Assembly: GCA_964434535.1 (NCBI GenBank)
Contig: CAYSWA010000008.1
Span: forward strand, 1 to 64,000
DNA from: SM23-32 sp964434535
Lineage (GTDB): Bacteria; Planctomycetota; Brocadiia; SM23-32
Direction of reading: 5' to 3'
DNA: 64,000 nt
Below the pieces are notes generated by a model. It saw nothing but the letters and a program-made list of their open reading frames with translations, was not told the DNA's origin and did not search any database. Position 1 is the stretch's first letter. Each line of letters begins with the position of its first letter. Positions 32,463 to 42,882 of this stretch are shown piece by piece. The translations under genes were made by a program, and so were the position numbers.

Positions 32463-33229
32463 CAGGCGGCCCTCCCTGCCTCGCGTCGCCCGGGCGCCAG
32501 GAAGGAGGTGAGCCGGTCCTCCAGCACGCTCGGGTTGATGCCGGCCTGGATGCCGCGCAGGCCCTCGATCATCATCTGGCGGACGGTCTCCTCCTCCTTG
32601 CTGCGGGTGGTGAGCTTGCCGGCGAGCGGGATGAACAGCAGGTTGGCCAGCAGCGCGCCGTAGAAGGTCGTCAGCAGCGCCGTGGCCATGCCGACGCCGA
32701 TCTGGCTCGGGTCGTCGAGCTGGCGCAGCATCTGCACCAGGCCGATCAGCGTGCCGATCATCCCGAAGGCCGGGGCCGCCTCGCCCATGAAGGCCAGGAC
32801 GTTGGCGCCGAGCTTGTTGCGGCGCTGGAGGGTGTTGAGCTCGATGAGCATCTGCTCGCGGATCTGGTCGCCCTCGGTGCCGTCGATGATGAGCTGGAGC
32901 CCCTTGGCCAGGAAGTCGTCGTCGCAGTCGGTCATCGGCCCCTCCAGGGCGAGCACGCCGTCGCGGCGGGCGATGCGGGCGAACTCCGACATCTCGGAGA
33001 TCACCCGCTCGGCCGGCGGGATGCTCACCGCGAAGGTGCGCTTGACCACGCTGGCGATCCGCAGCACCTCGGCCAGGGGGAAGTGCACCAGCGTGGCGCA
33101 GACCGTGCCGCCCACAGTGATGAGCACGGCCGGCACGTTCACGAACGCCCCCGCCCCGCCGCCGATGAAGATGGCCCCGGCGATCAAGACGAAGCCCGCC
33201 ACCGCGCCCAGCATCGTCGCTATGTCCAT
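32462..33229 (-). CDS. motA: Stator protein MotA
   Basis: The 255-residue protein starts MDIATMLGAVAGFVLIAGAI and has four membrane helices, the cytoplasmic loop between helices 2 and 3, and the conserved stretches GEAAPAFGMIGTLIGLVQML and ALLTTFYGALLANLLFIPLA with the key prolines. It drives torque with MotB against FliG. It starts 2 bases after the MotE-like gene. Confidence 0.96.
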   Translation of the reverse strand: MDIATMLGAVAGFVLIAGAIFIGGGAGAFVNVPAVLITVGGTVCATLVHFPLAEVLRIASVVKRTFAVSIPPAERVISEMSEFARIARRDGVLALEGPMTDCDDDFLAKGLQLIIDGTEGDQIREQMLIELNTLQRRNKLGANVLAFMGEAAPAFGMIGTLIGLVQMLRQLDDPSQIGVGMATALLTTFYGALLANLLFIPLAGKLTTRSKEEETVRQMMIEGLRGIQAGINPSVLEDRLTSFLAPGRREAGRAA

Positions 33230-33231
33230 CC

Positions 33232-33969
33232 TCAGCCCTCCCGGTCGGGGCTCTGGCCCACGCGCTTGAGCCGGTCGGTGATCTCGGCGCTCATCGCCGG
33301 GTCGCTCAGGGCCAGGGCCTCCAGCGTCTTCGCCGCGCTGCGCTCCTGCATCAGGTAGACGATCTTGACCACGGCGTCCTGCTTCTGGTTGGCGTACATC
33401 TCTTTGAGCACCTGCGCCGCGCTCTCCGGGGCCATCTTGCCGTAGATGTCGGCGGTCTTCTTCAGGTTCGTCTCCTCGCTCTGCTCGATCAGCACCTGGC
33501 GGCCGGCCAGCTCGGCCTGGCGCGCGGCCAGCTCGTCCCTGAGCGCCACCAGCTCTTCCTTCTCCCCGGCGAAACGCTCACGGAGGGCGTCGCGCTCCTG
33601 CTTGATCTGCTGCTCCCAGCCGTCCAGCTCGCGCGCGCGACGCTCCAGCTCGCGCAGGCTCCCCTCGTAGTCGGCCACTTTGCGCTTCAGCTCCTCGGCC
33701 AGCCGTTCCAGCCGCGCCTGGGGCCCGAAGCGCAGGAACGGCGCCTCGCGCCCGGCCGGCAGCGGCGCGGCTGCGGCGGCTTCGGCCGCCGCTTCGTCCG
33801 GCTCGGGCCCTGAGCGCACGGGCAGCAGCGCCCCGACCAGCGGCAGCTCCGCGAGCCCGGCGCGTTGCGGGCTCAGGCCCCCGCGCACGCGCACGACGAC
33901 GACGAGGCTGGCCACGAACAGGACCAGCGCCACGACCAGGACCCCCGCGACGACGGCGGCTTTCTTCAC
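33232..33969 (-). CDS. MotE/MgtE-N-like membrane coiled-coil protein
   Basis: The 245-residue protein has one membrane helix (VVAGVLVVALVLFVASLVVV, from residue 6), a coiled coil (about residues 85-165) and a C-terminal MgtE-N-like repeat domain (IYGKMAPESAAQVLKEMYAN, DAVVKIVYLMQERSAAKTLE). This matches MotE-like proteins found beside fliJ and motA, where they stabilise stator or MotC-type partners. GTG 33969 overlaps the fliJ stop (GTGA); a longer open frame overlaps fliJ by 34 bases. Confidence 0.78.
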   Translation of the reverse strand: MKKAAVVAGVLVVALVLFVASLVVVVRVRGGLSPQRAGLAELPLVGALLPVRSGPEPDEAAAEAAAAAPLPAGREAPFLRFGPQARLERLAEELKRKVADYEGSLRELERRARELDGWEQQIKQERDALRERFAGEKEELVALRDELAARQAELAGRQVLIEQSEETNLKKTADIYGKMAPESAAQVLKEMYANQKQDAVVKIVYLMQERSAAKTLEALALSDPAMSAEITDRLKRVGQSPDREG

Positions 33970-34418
33970 TGTGCGCCCCCGGCTCTGGCGTACTCCCACG
34001 CGGTGTGCAGGTCCACCGCCCGCTCCTCGTTCTTCTCCTGCTCGGCCTCGAACTCGGCCCGAAGCCTGTCACGGTACTTCTCCAGGACCTTGCGCGACTG
34101 CATCATGCGCTGGAGCCGCCGGCGGACGTCCTCGCGCTGCTCGCCGAGGGCGGCGATCTGGCGGCGGGCCGCCTCGATCTGTCGGCGCAGGTGGCGAAGG
34201 TAGTCGGCGCAGCGGCGGTTCTCGTCCAGGTCGGCCCGCTCGCGGGCCGCCCGCGCCTGCTGGAGGTTCTCCTCCCGGCTGCCCTCCAGCTCCGCCAGGG
34301 CGCGCCGCGCGCGCCGGAGCCGGCGGTCGGCGCCGGCCAGCTCCACCTCCAGGCCCCTCTGCTGCCGGGCGCGCACGTCGAGCACGTTCTGGTAACGGAA
34401 GCGGAATCCGCCGGCCAT
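33966..34418 (-). CDS. fliJ: Flagellar export protein FliJ
   Basis: The 150-residue protein is one long antiparallel coiled coil starting FRFRYQNVLDVRARQQRGLE and ending EKNEERAVDLHTAWEYARAG, the size and composition of FliJ. FliJ is the stalk of the FliH-FliI ATPase and also recycles chaperones. It lies 26 bases after fliI. Sequence conservation is weak in this family; context settles the call. Confidence 0.85.
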   Translation of the reverse strand: MAGGFRFRYQNVLDVRARQQRGLEVELAGADRRLRRARRALAELEGSREENLQQARAARERADLDENRRCADYLRHLRRQIEAARRQIAALGEQREDVRRRLQRMMQSRKVLEKYRDRLRAEFEAEQEKNEERAVDLHTAWEYARAGGAQ

Positions 34419-34444
34419 CTTCCCTTCCTCCTTCTACCTTCGCC

Positions 34445-35773
34445 CTACAGCGTCCAGCGGTCGGTTATCAGCTTGAACTTGGCCAGCGCGCCCGGCAGCG
34501 GCTCGCGCTCGCCGATGCGCTGCCTGAGGAGGGCCTCTATCTCGGGCATCAGCTCGATGGCCGTGTCGATGGCCTCGCTGGTGCCCCGGGTGTAGGCGCC
34601 GATCTTGATCAGGTCTGCGGCCTCCTGGTAGGTGCTCAGGATCGCCTTGAGCCGGCGGGCCACGTCGAGCTGCCCCTCGTCGACGACGTTGCGCATCACC
34701 CGGCTGACGCTGCCCAGCACGTCGATGGCGGGGTAGTGCCCCCGGTCGGCCAGGTGGCGGGCCAGCGCCACGTGCCCGTCCAGGGTAGCCCGCACGGTGT
34801 CGGCGACCGGCTCGGTGAAGTCGTCCCGCTCCACCAGCACGGTATAGATGCCGGTGAGGCTGCCCTTCTCGCAGTTGCCGAGCCGCTCGGTCAGCGAGGG
34901 GAGCAGCGAGAAGGCCGACGGCGGGTAGCCGCGCGTGGTCGGCGGCTCGCCGGCCGCCAGGCCGACCTCGCGCTGCGCGTTGGCCACGCGCGTGAGCGAG
35001 TCCATCATGTAGAGCACGTCCATGCCGCGCTCGCGCAGGTACTCGGCGATGGTCGTCGAGGTGTAGGCGGCCTTGATCTTCAGCAGCGGGGGGGCGGCGG
35101 CGGTGGCGACGACGACCACGGACTTCTTCAGCCCCTCGGGCCCGAGGTTCTGCCTGATGAACTGGCCCACCTCGCGCCCGCGCTCGCCGACCAGGGCGAT
35201 CACGTTCGCCTCGGCCTCCGAGCCGCGGGCGATCTCGCCCAGCAGCACGCTCTTGCCCACCCCGCTGCCGCTGAAGATGCCGACGCGCTGGCCCTTGCCC
35301 AGGGTCAGCGCCACGTCGATGGCGCGGATGCCGGTGCGGAAGACCTCGGTGATGGCGGCCCGCTTGAGCGGGTGGGGCGGGGGCCTGTCGATCGGGGCGT
35401 GGTGGGGGCAGATCAGCGGCCCCTCGCCGTCGATAGGCCGCCCGAGGCCGTCCAGCACGCGGCCCAGCAGGTTCGGCCCCAGCCCGACCGAGAGGCCGAC
35501 CGGGCAGGAGACGACGCGGTCGCCGGCCTGCACGCCGTTGAGCTTCTCCAGGGGCATCAGGATGGTGGTGTCCTCGCGGAAGCCGATCACCTCGGCCTTC
35601 ACAGTGCGCCTCGATCTGGCGTTGCGGTGGTGTATCTCGCAGAGGTGGCCGACGCCGAGCACGGGGCTGCGGGCCTCGACGATCGAGCCGGCCACGCGCG
35701 TAACCTCCCCCTCGTAGGCGAGGCAGTCCACCTCGCTGATCAGCTCCTCGTAGTGGCGCAGGTCAAACGCCAT
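34445..35773 (-). CDS. fliI: Flagellar export ATPase FliI
   Basis: The 442-residue protein has Walker A in GIFSGSGVGKSVLLGEIA, ALVGERGREVGQFI, the Walker B region MDVLYMMDSLTRVANAQRE, and GEPPTTRGYPPSAFSLLPSL, all FliI/F1-beta-like motifs. It forms a hexamer energising substrate delivery. ATG 35773 has GGGGAAGG just upstream; an in-frame GTG four codons earlier is also possible. It overlaps the fliH end by 11 bases. Confidence 0.96.
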   Translation of the reverse strand: MAFDLRHYEELISEVDCLAYEGEVTRVAGSIVEARSPVLGVGHLCEIHHRNARSRRTVKAEVIGFREDTTILMPLEKLNGVQAGDRVVSCPVGLSVGLGPNLLGRVLDGLGRPIDGEGPLICPHHAPIDRPPPHPLKRAAITEVFRTGIRAIDVALTLGKGQRVGIFSGSGVGKSVLLGEIARGSEAEANVIALVGERGREVGQFIRQNLGPEGLKKSVVVVATAAAPPLLKIKAAYTSTTIAEYLRERGMDVLYMMDSLTRVANAQREVGLAAGEPPTTRGYPPSAFSLLPSLTERLGNCEKGSLTGIYTVLVERDDFTEPVADTVRATLDGHVALARHLADRGHYPAIDVLGSVSRVMRNVVDEGQLDVARRLKAILSTYQEAADLIKIGAYTRGTSEAIDTAIELMPEIEALLRQRIGEREPLPGALAKFKLITDRWTL

Positions 35774-36395
35774 CGCCTTCCCCACTTCGCTTCATCAGGC
35801 TGTTGCGTATGCGTTCGAGCCGTCCCGGTATCTCGGAGAAGACCTTGCCCGAGTCGGTCTCGATGCAGCACGAGGCGAGGGGGATCGACTCGTCGGGCAC
35901 GGTGGTGATGCGCGTGGTGCCGAAGGTCTTGCCCAGCCGCTGCACGGCCGCCTGGGCCAGCTCGTGGTCGCGCGGGTTGACCCGCAGCACCAGCGCCCCC
36001 TTGCTGCGCACGGCCTGCAGGGTGGAGCGGACCACCTCGCCGATGCGGTAGCGCCCGTTCTCGATCTCGCACTGGAGCACCTTCTCGGTGATGCTGAGGC
36101 TGAAGGAGACGATCTGCTCCTCGCTCGCCTCCAGCAGCTCCTCCCGCTCCTGCTTCACGCTGCCGATCAGCGAGGCCAGCTCATCCAGCCGCCGCTCGAT
36201 CTGCCGCTCCTTGCGGGCCAGATCGGCCTCGCGACGGGCGAGGGCCTCCTCGCGCTCGTCCAGCTCCCGACGCTGGCGCGCGATGCGCTCGATCTGCTGC
36301 GCCGAGGCGCCCTCGGAGCGGGCGCGGGCGGCGCTGCCTCCCCGCACGCCCCTGAGCGCGCGATTGAGCCGGAGCCGGGCCGGGTCACTCGACAT
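35763..36395 (-). CDS. fliH: Flagellar assembly protein FliH
   Basis: The 210-residue protein has a long charged helix (residues 30-95) with G-spaced and Glu/Arg-rich repeats, then VSFSLSITEKVLQCEIENGR and VLRVNPRDHELAQAAVQRLG, followed by SIPLASCCIETDSGKV, matching the FliH/V-ATPase E-subunit-like C-terminal domain. It tethers FliI to FliN and FlhA. It overlaps fliG by 11 bases. Confidence 0.92.
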   Translation of the reverse strand: MSSDPARLRLNRALRGVRGGSAARARSEGASAQQIERIARQRRELDEREEALARREADLARKERQIERRLDELASLIGSVKQEREELLEASEEQIVSFSLSITEKVLQCEIENGRYRIGEVVRSTLQAVRSKGALVLRVNPRDHELAQAAVQRLGKTFGTTRITTVPDESIPLASCCIETDSGKVFSEIPGRLERIRNSLMKRSGEGDGV

Positions 36396-37413
36396 ACTGC
36401 TCGTCCCCCATCTCGACCACCAGGTCGCCCTCGCGATACATGCGCCGCGCCTGCTTCATGATCTCCTCGCGGGCGGCCTCCACCTCGGAGAGCGGCACGC
36501 GGCCGGCCATCTCGCGCTCCTCCTCGACGCGCTCGCGGGCGCGCTGCGACACGTTGTTGTAGAAGAAGTCCCGGATCCGGTCCGGCGCCCCTTTGAGCGC
36601 CATCGCGATCTGGGCCACCTCCACGTTGCGCAGAAGCTCCTGCATGGACTTGGTGTTGACCTTCAGCAGGTCCTCGAAGGTGAACATCAGCCGCTCGACC
36701 AGCTCGCCCATCTCGGGGTCGCGCTCGGCGATCTGGGTCAGCACCCGTTCCTGCGACTCTCGGTCCAGCGTGGCGACCATGCGGGCCAGCTCCTTGGCCC
36801 GCCGCTCTTCGGAGGCCATCTCCGCGTCGGGGCCCATCTCCTCCAGCTTCTCGCGGAATCCGGCCATGACCTCCTCGGCGATCTCGGGCGGCACGGTCTC
36901 GGTGGAGATGATCCGCTCCACGACGGCCTCGCGCTGCGTCTCCTCCAGCAGGTTCAGGATCCGCCCGGCCTTCTCGCCGTCCAGGTGCGAGAGCAGCACG
37001 GCGACCGGCCGCGGGCTCTCCCGGGCCAGCACGGCGGCGAGCTGCTCCTCGGGCGCCTGCTGGATGAACTCCAGGGACGAGACCTCCTCGCCCTCCTTCT
37101 CCTCCTTCTCGCCGCCGCCCTCGTACATCAGCCGCACGGCATCCTCGCCCCGGGCCCGTGCGAGCACGCGGCGGAATCGCTCGTCCGGCGCCCCGAGGAA
37201 AAAACCGCCCTTCCTCTGGCGCAGGAAGAAGCCGTGCAGCGCCTCGCGCTTCTGCTCCTCGCCTATCTTGGCCACATCCAGGCTCTCGGCCGCCTTGCGC
37301 AGCTTGGCCAGCGAGCTGTCGCTCATGTGCCTCAGCAGGGCGGCGGCCTGCTCCTCCTGCAGCGACATGACCAGCATGGCCGCCTTCTGCGCTCCGCTCA
37401 GCTCACCCGCCAC
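36385..37413 (-). CDS. fliG: Flagellar rotor protein FliG
   Basis: The 342-residue protein starts with SGAQKAAMLVMSLQEEQAAA, has PRPVAVLLSHLDGEKAGRIL and ERVLTQIAERDPEMGELVER in the middle, and MFTFEDLLKVNTKSMQELLR followed by VAQIAMALKGAPDRIRDFF near the C-terminus. The charged torque helix is present (NNVSQRARERVEEEREMAGR). The usual EHPQ sequence before the PVAVLLSHL helix reads ESPR here. It forms the rotor ring that MotA drives. Confidence 0.95.
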   Translation of the reverse strand: MAGELSGAQKAAMLVMSLQEEQAAALLRHMSDSSLAKLRKAAESLDVAKIGEEQKREALHGFFLRQRKGGFFLGAPDERFRRVLARARGEDAVRLMYEGGGEKEEKEGEEVSSLEFIQQAPEEQLAAVLARESPRPVAVLLSHLDGEKAGRILNLLEETQREAVVERIISTETVPPEIAEEVMAGFREKLEEMGPDAEMASEERRAKELARMVATLDRESQERVLTQIAERDPEMGELVERLMFTFEDLLKVNTKSMQELLRNVEVAQIAMALKGAPDRIRDFFYNNVSQRARERVEEEREMAGRVPLSEVEAAREEIMKQARRMYREGDLVVEMGDEQYVE

Positions 37414-37419
37414 GGGCCG

Positions 37420-38994
37420 TTACTCCTCCCCTTCCACCCAGCCTTCGAGCATCCGCCCCGCCGCCTCGGGGCTCTGTTGCACGAACTTGGCGATCTCCCG
37501 GCGCACCAGCTCGTCCTGGCTCAGCCCGCCCGGGCCGCCCTCCCCGCCGGCGCCCATCACCTCCGGCACCACCACGCGGCGCGGCGCCGCCGCCGCCACC
37601 GCCTTCATCACCCGCCTCGCCACGAACAGCAGCACCAGCCCCAGCGCGCCGATCGCGAAGTACTGCCCGGCCCCCGCCACCCAGCCCGGCGCACCGCCGC
37701 CGACCTCGGCCAGCTCCGCCCCGGCGGGACGGAAGCCGGCCTCGACGATCTTCAGCGTGTCGCCGCGCGATTCGTCGATGCCGACGGCGTCCTTGATGAT
37801 GCGCGAAATGTCCTCGATGGTCGGGACCGGGCCGCCTGCCGAGCCGCCCTCGCCGCCGCCCTCGCCGCCGCCGCCGCCCCCCCCCGAGGTGTCCACGAAC
37901 GCCGCCACGCTGAGCCGCTTGATGGTCGCCCCTCGGTCGACGGTCTCGGTCAGCGACTCGCTGACCAGGTAGGAGGTGTCGATGTTCTCCGTCTTGGTCT
38001 CGTCGCCGCCGGCCGGCGCGGCGCCGGCCGCCTGCTCCTCGCCCGGCACGTTCCCGGCCGCGCCGACCGCCCCGCCCGCCTGGCCGCCACCGCGGCCGAC
38101 CGACTTGCTGCTCTCGATCCGCTCGCTCACGACGACCCGCCCGTCGGGGTCGTAGGTGCGCTTGGTCTCGCGCATGTCCTTGAAGTCGAGCTCGGCGCTG
38201 ATGCGCACCTCGCAGCGCCCGTGGCCGAGCAGCCTGGCCAGCATCGTCTCGGCCTTGCTGGAGAGGTAGGCCTCGACGCGCTGGCGGTAGGCGAACTGGT
38301 CGTCGGCGGCCATCTCCGGGCCGTCCTGCTCGGCCCCGGCCAGCAGGTTGCCCTGAGCGTCGGTGATGGTCACGTCGGCCGGCGCCAGGCCCTCGACGGC
38401 CGAGGCCACCAGGTTCGCGATGCCGAGCGCCTCCTCGCGCGGCAGTCGGGCCCCGCCCCGCGTGACCACCAGCACCGAGGCGCTGGCGCGGCCCTGGTCC
38501 TTCTTGAACAGCGCCCGCTCCGGCATCACCAGGTGCACCCGCGCGTAGGAGACCGACTCGAGCGAGGTGATCGTGGTCGCCAGCTCGCTCTGGAGGGCGT
38601 TGAGGTAGTTGACACGCTCGGCGAACGGGGTCATGCCGATCTTCGGCTCGCGGAACGCCTCGAAGCCCAGGCGGCCGCCGGAGGGCATGCCCTTCCCGGC
38701 GGCGGCCATGCGGGCCTGGTGGATCTTCGAGGACGGCACCAGCACGGCGCTGCCCTCCTCGCTGACCCGCGCCCGGATGCCCGCGTCCTCCAGGCTCGCC
38801 ACCAGCGCCGCGCAGTCCTTGGCGCTCAGCTCGGTGTAGAGGATCCGGTAGTCGGGCGCTCCGGCCCAGATCACCGCCGCCACGACGGCCCCGACGCTGA
38901 GGAAACACAGCAGCGCCAGGATGATGCGGTGCCCCAGGGAGAGCCGGCCCCAGGGGGAGCTGCGCTGCTGCGCGGCGGCCTGGAATTGACCCAT
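37420..38994 (-). CDS. fliF: Flagellar MS-ring protein FliF
   Basis: The 524-residue protein has two membrane helices (about residues 22-44 and near 435-455), with YRILYTELSAKDCAALVASL, GFEAFREPKIGMTPFAERVN and LESVSYARVHLVMPERALF between them, typical of the ring-building motifs. A Gly/Ala-rich insert (residues about 310-400, including runs of glycine) makes the outer periplasmic loop low in complexity. The C-terminal tail VQQSPEAAGRMLEGWVEGEE should bind FliG. Confidence 0.95.
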   Translation of the reverse strand: MGQFQAAAQQRSSPWGRLSLGHRIILALLCFLSVGAVVAAVIWAGAPDYRILYTELSAKDCAALVASLEDAGIRARVSEEGSAVLVPSSKIHQARMAAAGKGMPSGGRLGFEAFREPKIGMTPFAERVNYLNALQSELATTITSLESVSYARVHLVMPERALFKKDQGRASASVLVVTRGGARLPREEALGIANLVASAVEGLAPADVTITDAQGNLLAGAEQDGPEMAADDQFAYRQRVEAYLSSKAETMLARLLGHGRCEVRISAELDFKDMRETKRTYDPDGRVVVSERIESSKSVGRGGGQAGGAVGAAGNVPGEEQAAGAAPAGGDETKTENIDTSYLVSESLTETVDRGATIKRLSVAAFVDTSGGGGGGGEGGGEGGSAGGPVPTIEDISRIIKDAVGIDESRGDTLKIVEAGFRPAGAELAEVGGGAPGWVAGAGQYFAIGALGLVLLFVARRVMKAVAAAAPRRVVVPEVMGAGGEGGPGGLSQDELVRREIAKFVQQSPEAAGRMLEGWVEGEE

Positions 38995-38997
38995 CGC

Positions 38998-39303
38998 TTA
39001 CACCTGCATCCGCATGATCTCTTTGTAGGCTTCCAGCAGCTTGTTCCTGACCTGCATCATCAGCCGGAAGCTCAGGTCGGCCTCGCTCATGGCGACGATC
39101 ACCTCGTGGAGGTTGCTCCTCTGGCCCGTCATCAGGTCGCGCACGGCCTGCCCGGCCTTGCCCTGGAGGGCGTTGACCTCGCCCAGGTGGCGGGCGAGCA
39201 GCTCCTTGAACTCCTCGGCGGCCCCCCCGGGGCGCGCCGGCTCTCCGCCCTGGAGGCCCCGCAGGGGCGCCGGGCCGTTCGGGTTGATCGGGGATGATTG
39301 CAT
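38998..39303 (-). CDS. fliE: Hook-basal body protein FliE
   Basis: The 101-residue protein has EFKELLARHLGEVNALQGKA followed by GQRSNLHEVIVAMSEADLSF and RLMMQVRNKLLEAYKEIMRM, the conserved C-terminal helices of FliE, which joins the MS ring to the rod. The size is usual. It lies 3 bases before fliF and 6 after flgC. Confidence 0.95.
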   Translation of the reverse strand: MQSSPINPNGPAPLRGLQGGEPARPGGAAEEFKELLARHLGEVNALQGKAGQAVRDLMTGQRSNLHEVIVAMSEADLSFRLMMQVRNKLLEAYKEIMRMQV

Positions 39304-39309
39304 GGGCGT

Positions 39310-39711
39310 CTACCTCAGCAGCTTGAGCGCTTCCTCGCAGATCTGGCGGAACTTGTTCATCGCCGCCAGGTTCGCCTCGTAGGCGCGGCTGGCGGTGAGC
39401 ATGTCGATCATCTCCAACGGCACCTTGATGTCGGGCATGGCCACGAAGCCGTGCTCGTCCGCGCCGGGGTGGCCGGGCTGGTGCACCATCCGCGCCGGCG
39501 CCGCCGAGGGGAGCACGTCGTCGACGCGCACGCCGTTGAGCCCCTCCATCAGCGTGCTGAAGACCACGTACTGCTTGCGGTAGGGCCCGCCCTCGGGCGT
39601 CTGCGTGGTCTCGGCGTTGGCCACGTTGTTGGCCACCACCTGCATGCGCACCCACTCGGCGTGCAGGCCGGAGGCGGATATGTTCATCGTGCGGAACAGC
39701 GCGTCGTTCAC
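39310..39711 (-). CDS. flgC: Flagellar proximal rod protein FlgC
   Basis: The 133-residue protein starts at GTG 39711 (GGAGGG 8 bases upstream) with VNDALFRTMNISASGLHAEW, then QVVANNVANAETTQTPEGG, and ends MIDMLTASRAYEANLAAMNK, all FlgC signatures. Longer open frames upstream run into flgB and lack family similarity. It forms part of the proximal rod after export. Confidence 0.94.
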   Translation of the reverse strand: MNDALFRTMNISASGLHAEWVRMQVVANNVANAETTQTPEGGPYRKQYVVFSTLMEGLNGVRVDDVLPSAAPARMVHQPGHPGADEHGFVAMPDIKVPLEMIDMLTASRAYEANLAAMNKFRQICEEALKLLR

Positions 39712-39731
39712 GGTCGTTTTCCCTCCAGGGC

Positions 39732-40088
39732 TCAGCGGCCCTCGATCGCCGCCCTCAGCTTGCGGATGCGCCCGCCGAGCACGGCGAGGTAGAGCCGCAT
39801 GCGCAGCACGTTCTTGTTCAGCTCGGTCAGCTCGCGGGCAAGGGTCACGTCGTTGCCGTCGGCCGCCGCGTCGCGGAACAGCGGGCGGTAGAGGTCGGCG
39901 GCGATCCGCTTGCCCGGCTCCAGCCCGCCCCGCTCGTCCAGGATGCGGTCGAGCTGCTCGCTGAAGCGCAGCCGCCCCGTGCGGTAGCCGGGCGTGTTCA
40001 GGTTCGCCAGGTTGTTGGCGATCAGCGCGTGGTTGCGGTCGGCGTGCGCGAGCAGGCCGACCAGCGCGTCCGAGTTGAGCAGGCCCAT
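39732..40088 (-). CDS. flgB: Flagellar proximal rod protein FlgB
   Basis: The 118-residue protein starts at ATG 40088 (GGAGGG 8 bases upstream) with LVGLLAHADRNHALIANNLA followed by NLNTPGYRTGRLRFSEQL, and ends with LARELTELNKNVLRMRLYLA, matching FlgB in length and motifs. It is the first gene of the long operon that runs to fliN, with a sigma54 promoter about 50 bases upstream. Confidence 0.94.
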   Translation of the reverse strand: MGLLNSDALVGLLAHADRNHALIANNLANLNTPGYRTGRLRFSEQLDRILDERGGLEPGKRIAADLYRPLFRDAAADGNDVTLARELTELNKNVLRMRLYLAVLGGRIRKLRAAIEGR

Positions 40089-40136
40089 CGGCGAATCCCT
40101 CCGTTCCGACGGCGCAATCGCAGACTTCGCTTGGGT

Positions 40137-40151
40137 GCAAAAGGGGTGCCA
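40137..40151 (-). promoter_or_regulatory. Sigma54 promoter of the flgB-fliN operon
   Basis: On the minus strand the sequence is TGGCAC-CCCTT-TTGC followed by A, a full consensus match. The start near 40125 gives a 37-base leader with the flgB ribosome site. Confidence 0.87.
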
Positions 40152-40229
40152 AAGACGCGACAGTGAAGGAGTTCCGAAGGCCCCTGGACGCCCCTGAGGC
40201 CGAGCAGGGCCAGCGGGCGGCGCGCGGGC

Positions 40230-40246
40230 GGAACAAACTGCCGCCC

Positions 40247-40262
<16 letters not shown>
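40230..40262. promoter_or_regulatory. Tandem enhancer palindromes upstream of flgB
   Basis: GGAACAAACTGCC (40230-40242) and GGAAAGATCTTCC (40250-40262) are 7 bases apart, centres 20 bp apart. The second equals the fliK copy and overlaps the last codons of the NtrC-type regulator gene. They lie about 111 and 131 bp upstream of the predicted flgB start. Confidence 0.63.
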
Positions 40263-41619
<1,357 letters not shown>

Positions 41620-41623
<4 letters not shown>

Positions 41624-42870
41624 CGCTCCTCCAGCTTGTCGGCCGCGGGAAGCAGGAACTCCATGCACGTGCCGTGCCCCGGGCGGCTCTGCACTTCAAG
41701 TCGCGTGCCATGCTGCTGGAGGATGCGCTCCACGATGGCGAGCCCGAGCCCCGTGCCGCCCTCCCGCGTGCTGTGGAAGGGCTCGGCCAGGCGGGGTATC
41801 TCCTCCGGCGGGATGCCCCTTCCCGTGTCGGCCACGCTCACCCGCACCCGCCGCTCCTCGCCGCCCGGCTCCGGGCGGGCCTCGATGCGCACCTCGCCCT
41901 CGCCGTCGAGGGCCTCCACCCCGTTCTTGACCAGGTTCAGCAGCACCTGCTTGATCCGGGCCGGGTCGGCGCGCACGGCGCGGCACCCCTCGGGCACCTC
42001 GACGCGGACGACGCCGGGGCCGTCGGGCCGCTCGGCGCGCACGAACTCGGCGACCTGCTCCGCCTCGGCCCGCAGGTCGCAGGCCACGGGGCGCAGCTCG
42101 TCGGGCCGGGCAAAGTCCAGCAGCCGCCCGAGCATGTCGTTGAGCCGGTCGGCGGCGCCCATGATGTTCGCGATGTAGCGCTGCTCGGGGCCCTCTTCGC
42201 CGCCGGCCCGCCGTTGCAGTATGCTGGCGAAGCCCTTGATGCCGTTGAGCGGCTTGCGTATCTCGTGGGCGAGCCCGGCGGCCATGCGGCCCAGGTCGGC
42301 CAGGCGCTCCTGGTGGCGCAGCCTCGCCTCCAGGGCGCAGAGGCGCGTCACGTCGCGGTCCACCTGCACGGCGCCGATCGGCCGTCCCGCGCAGTCCTCC
42401 ACCCGGCAGGCCGTGCTGGAGATGATGCGCGGCTCCTCGCCGCCCAGCCCGCGGCGCACGGCCTCGCCCGGGGGGCGCCCGGCCAGCACCGCGGCCAGCA
42501 GCCCGGCGTGGGTGCCCATCACCTCGCCGAAGTGCCGCCCCACCGCCTCCTCCCTCGGCCGGCCCCACATCCGCTCCGCGGCGGGGTTGAAGGTGTTGAT
42601 GACCCCGTCCAGGTCGGTCACGACCACGGCGGTAGGGATGCTGGCCAGGATGCTGCGCTGGAGGTTGGCCGCCTCGTCGAGCTGGCGGACCTTGAGGGCG
42701 AGCTCGCGGTTCGCCTGCTGGAGCTCCATGTCGATCTGCTCGGCGCGGCCCTTCAGCGCGGCGTATGCCTCGCTCAGCTGCGCGGTCTGCTCGCAGAACT
42801 CGGCGAACGCCTCCTCGAGCGCCCGGGCCTGCTCGGCCCCGACCGCCGCCGCTTCCTCCAGCGCCTTCAC
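41620..42870 (-). CDS. PAS-domain histidine kinase, partner of the NtrC-type regulator
   Basis: The 416-residue protein has an N-terminal coiled coil, a PAS domain (ILASIPTAVVVTDLDGVINT, FNPAAERMWGRPREEAVGRH), the phospho-acceptor helix AAGLAHEIRKPLNGIKGFAS and a catalytic domain with NLVKNGVEALDG, VADTGRGIPPEEIPRLAEPF and GTGLGLAIVERI. There is no membrane helix, so it senses a cytoplasmic signal, as FlrB and FleS do for flagellar assembly. Its start is GTG 42870. It is translationally coupled to the regulator. Confidence 0.9.
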
Positions 42871-42882
42871 CCTTAGTTCACC

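Noticed and set aside
36088..39297. Long plus-strand open frame opposite fliE-fliF-fliG-fliH
   Set aside because: Antisense shadow; the minus strand has textbook FliF, FliG and FliE.
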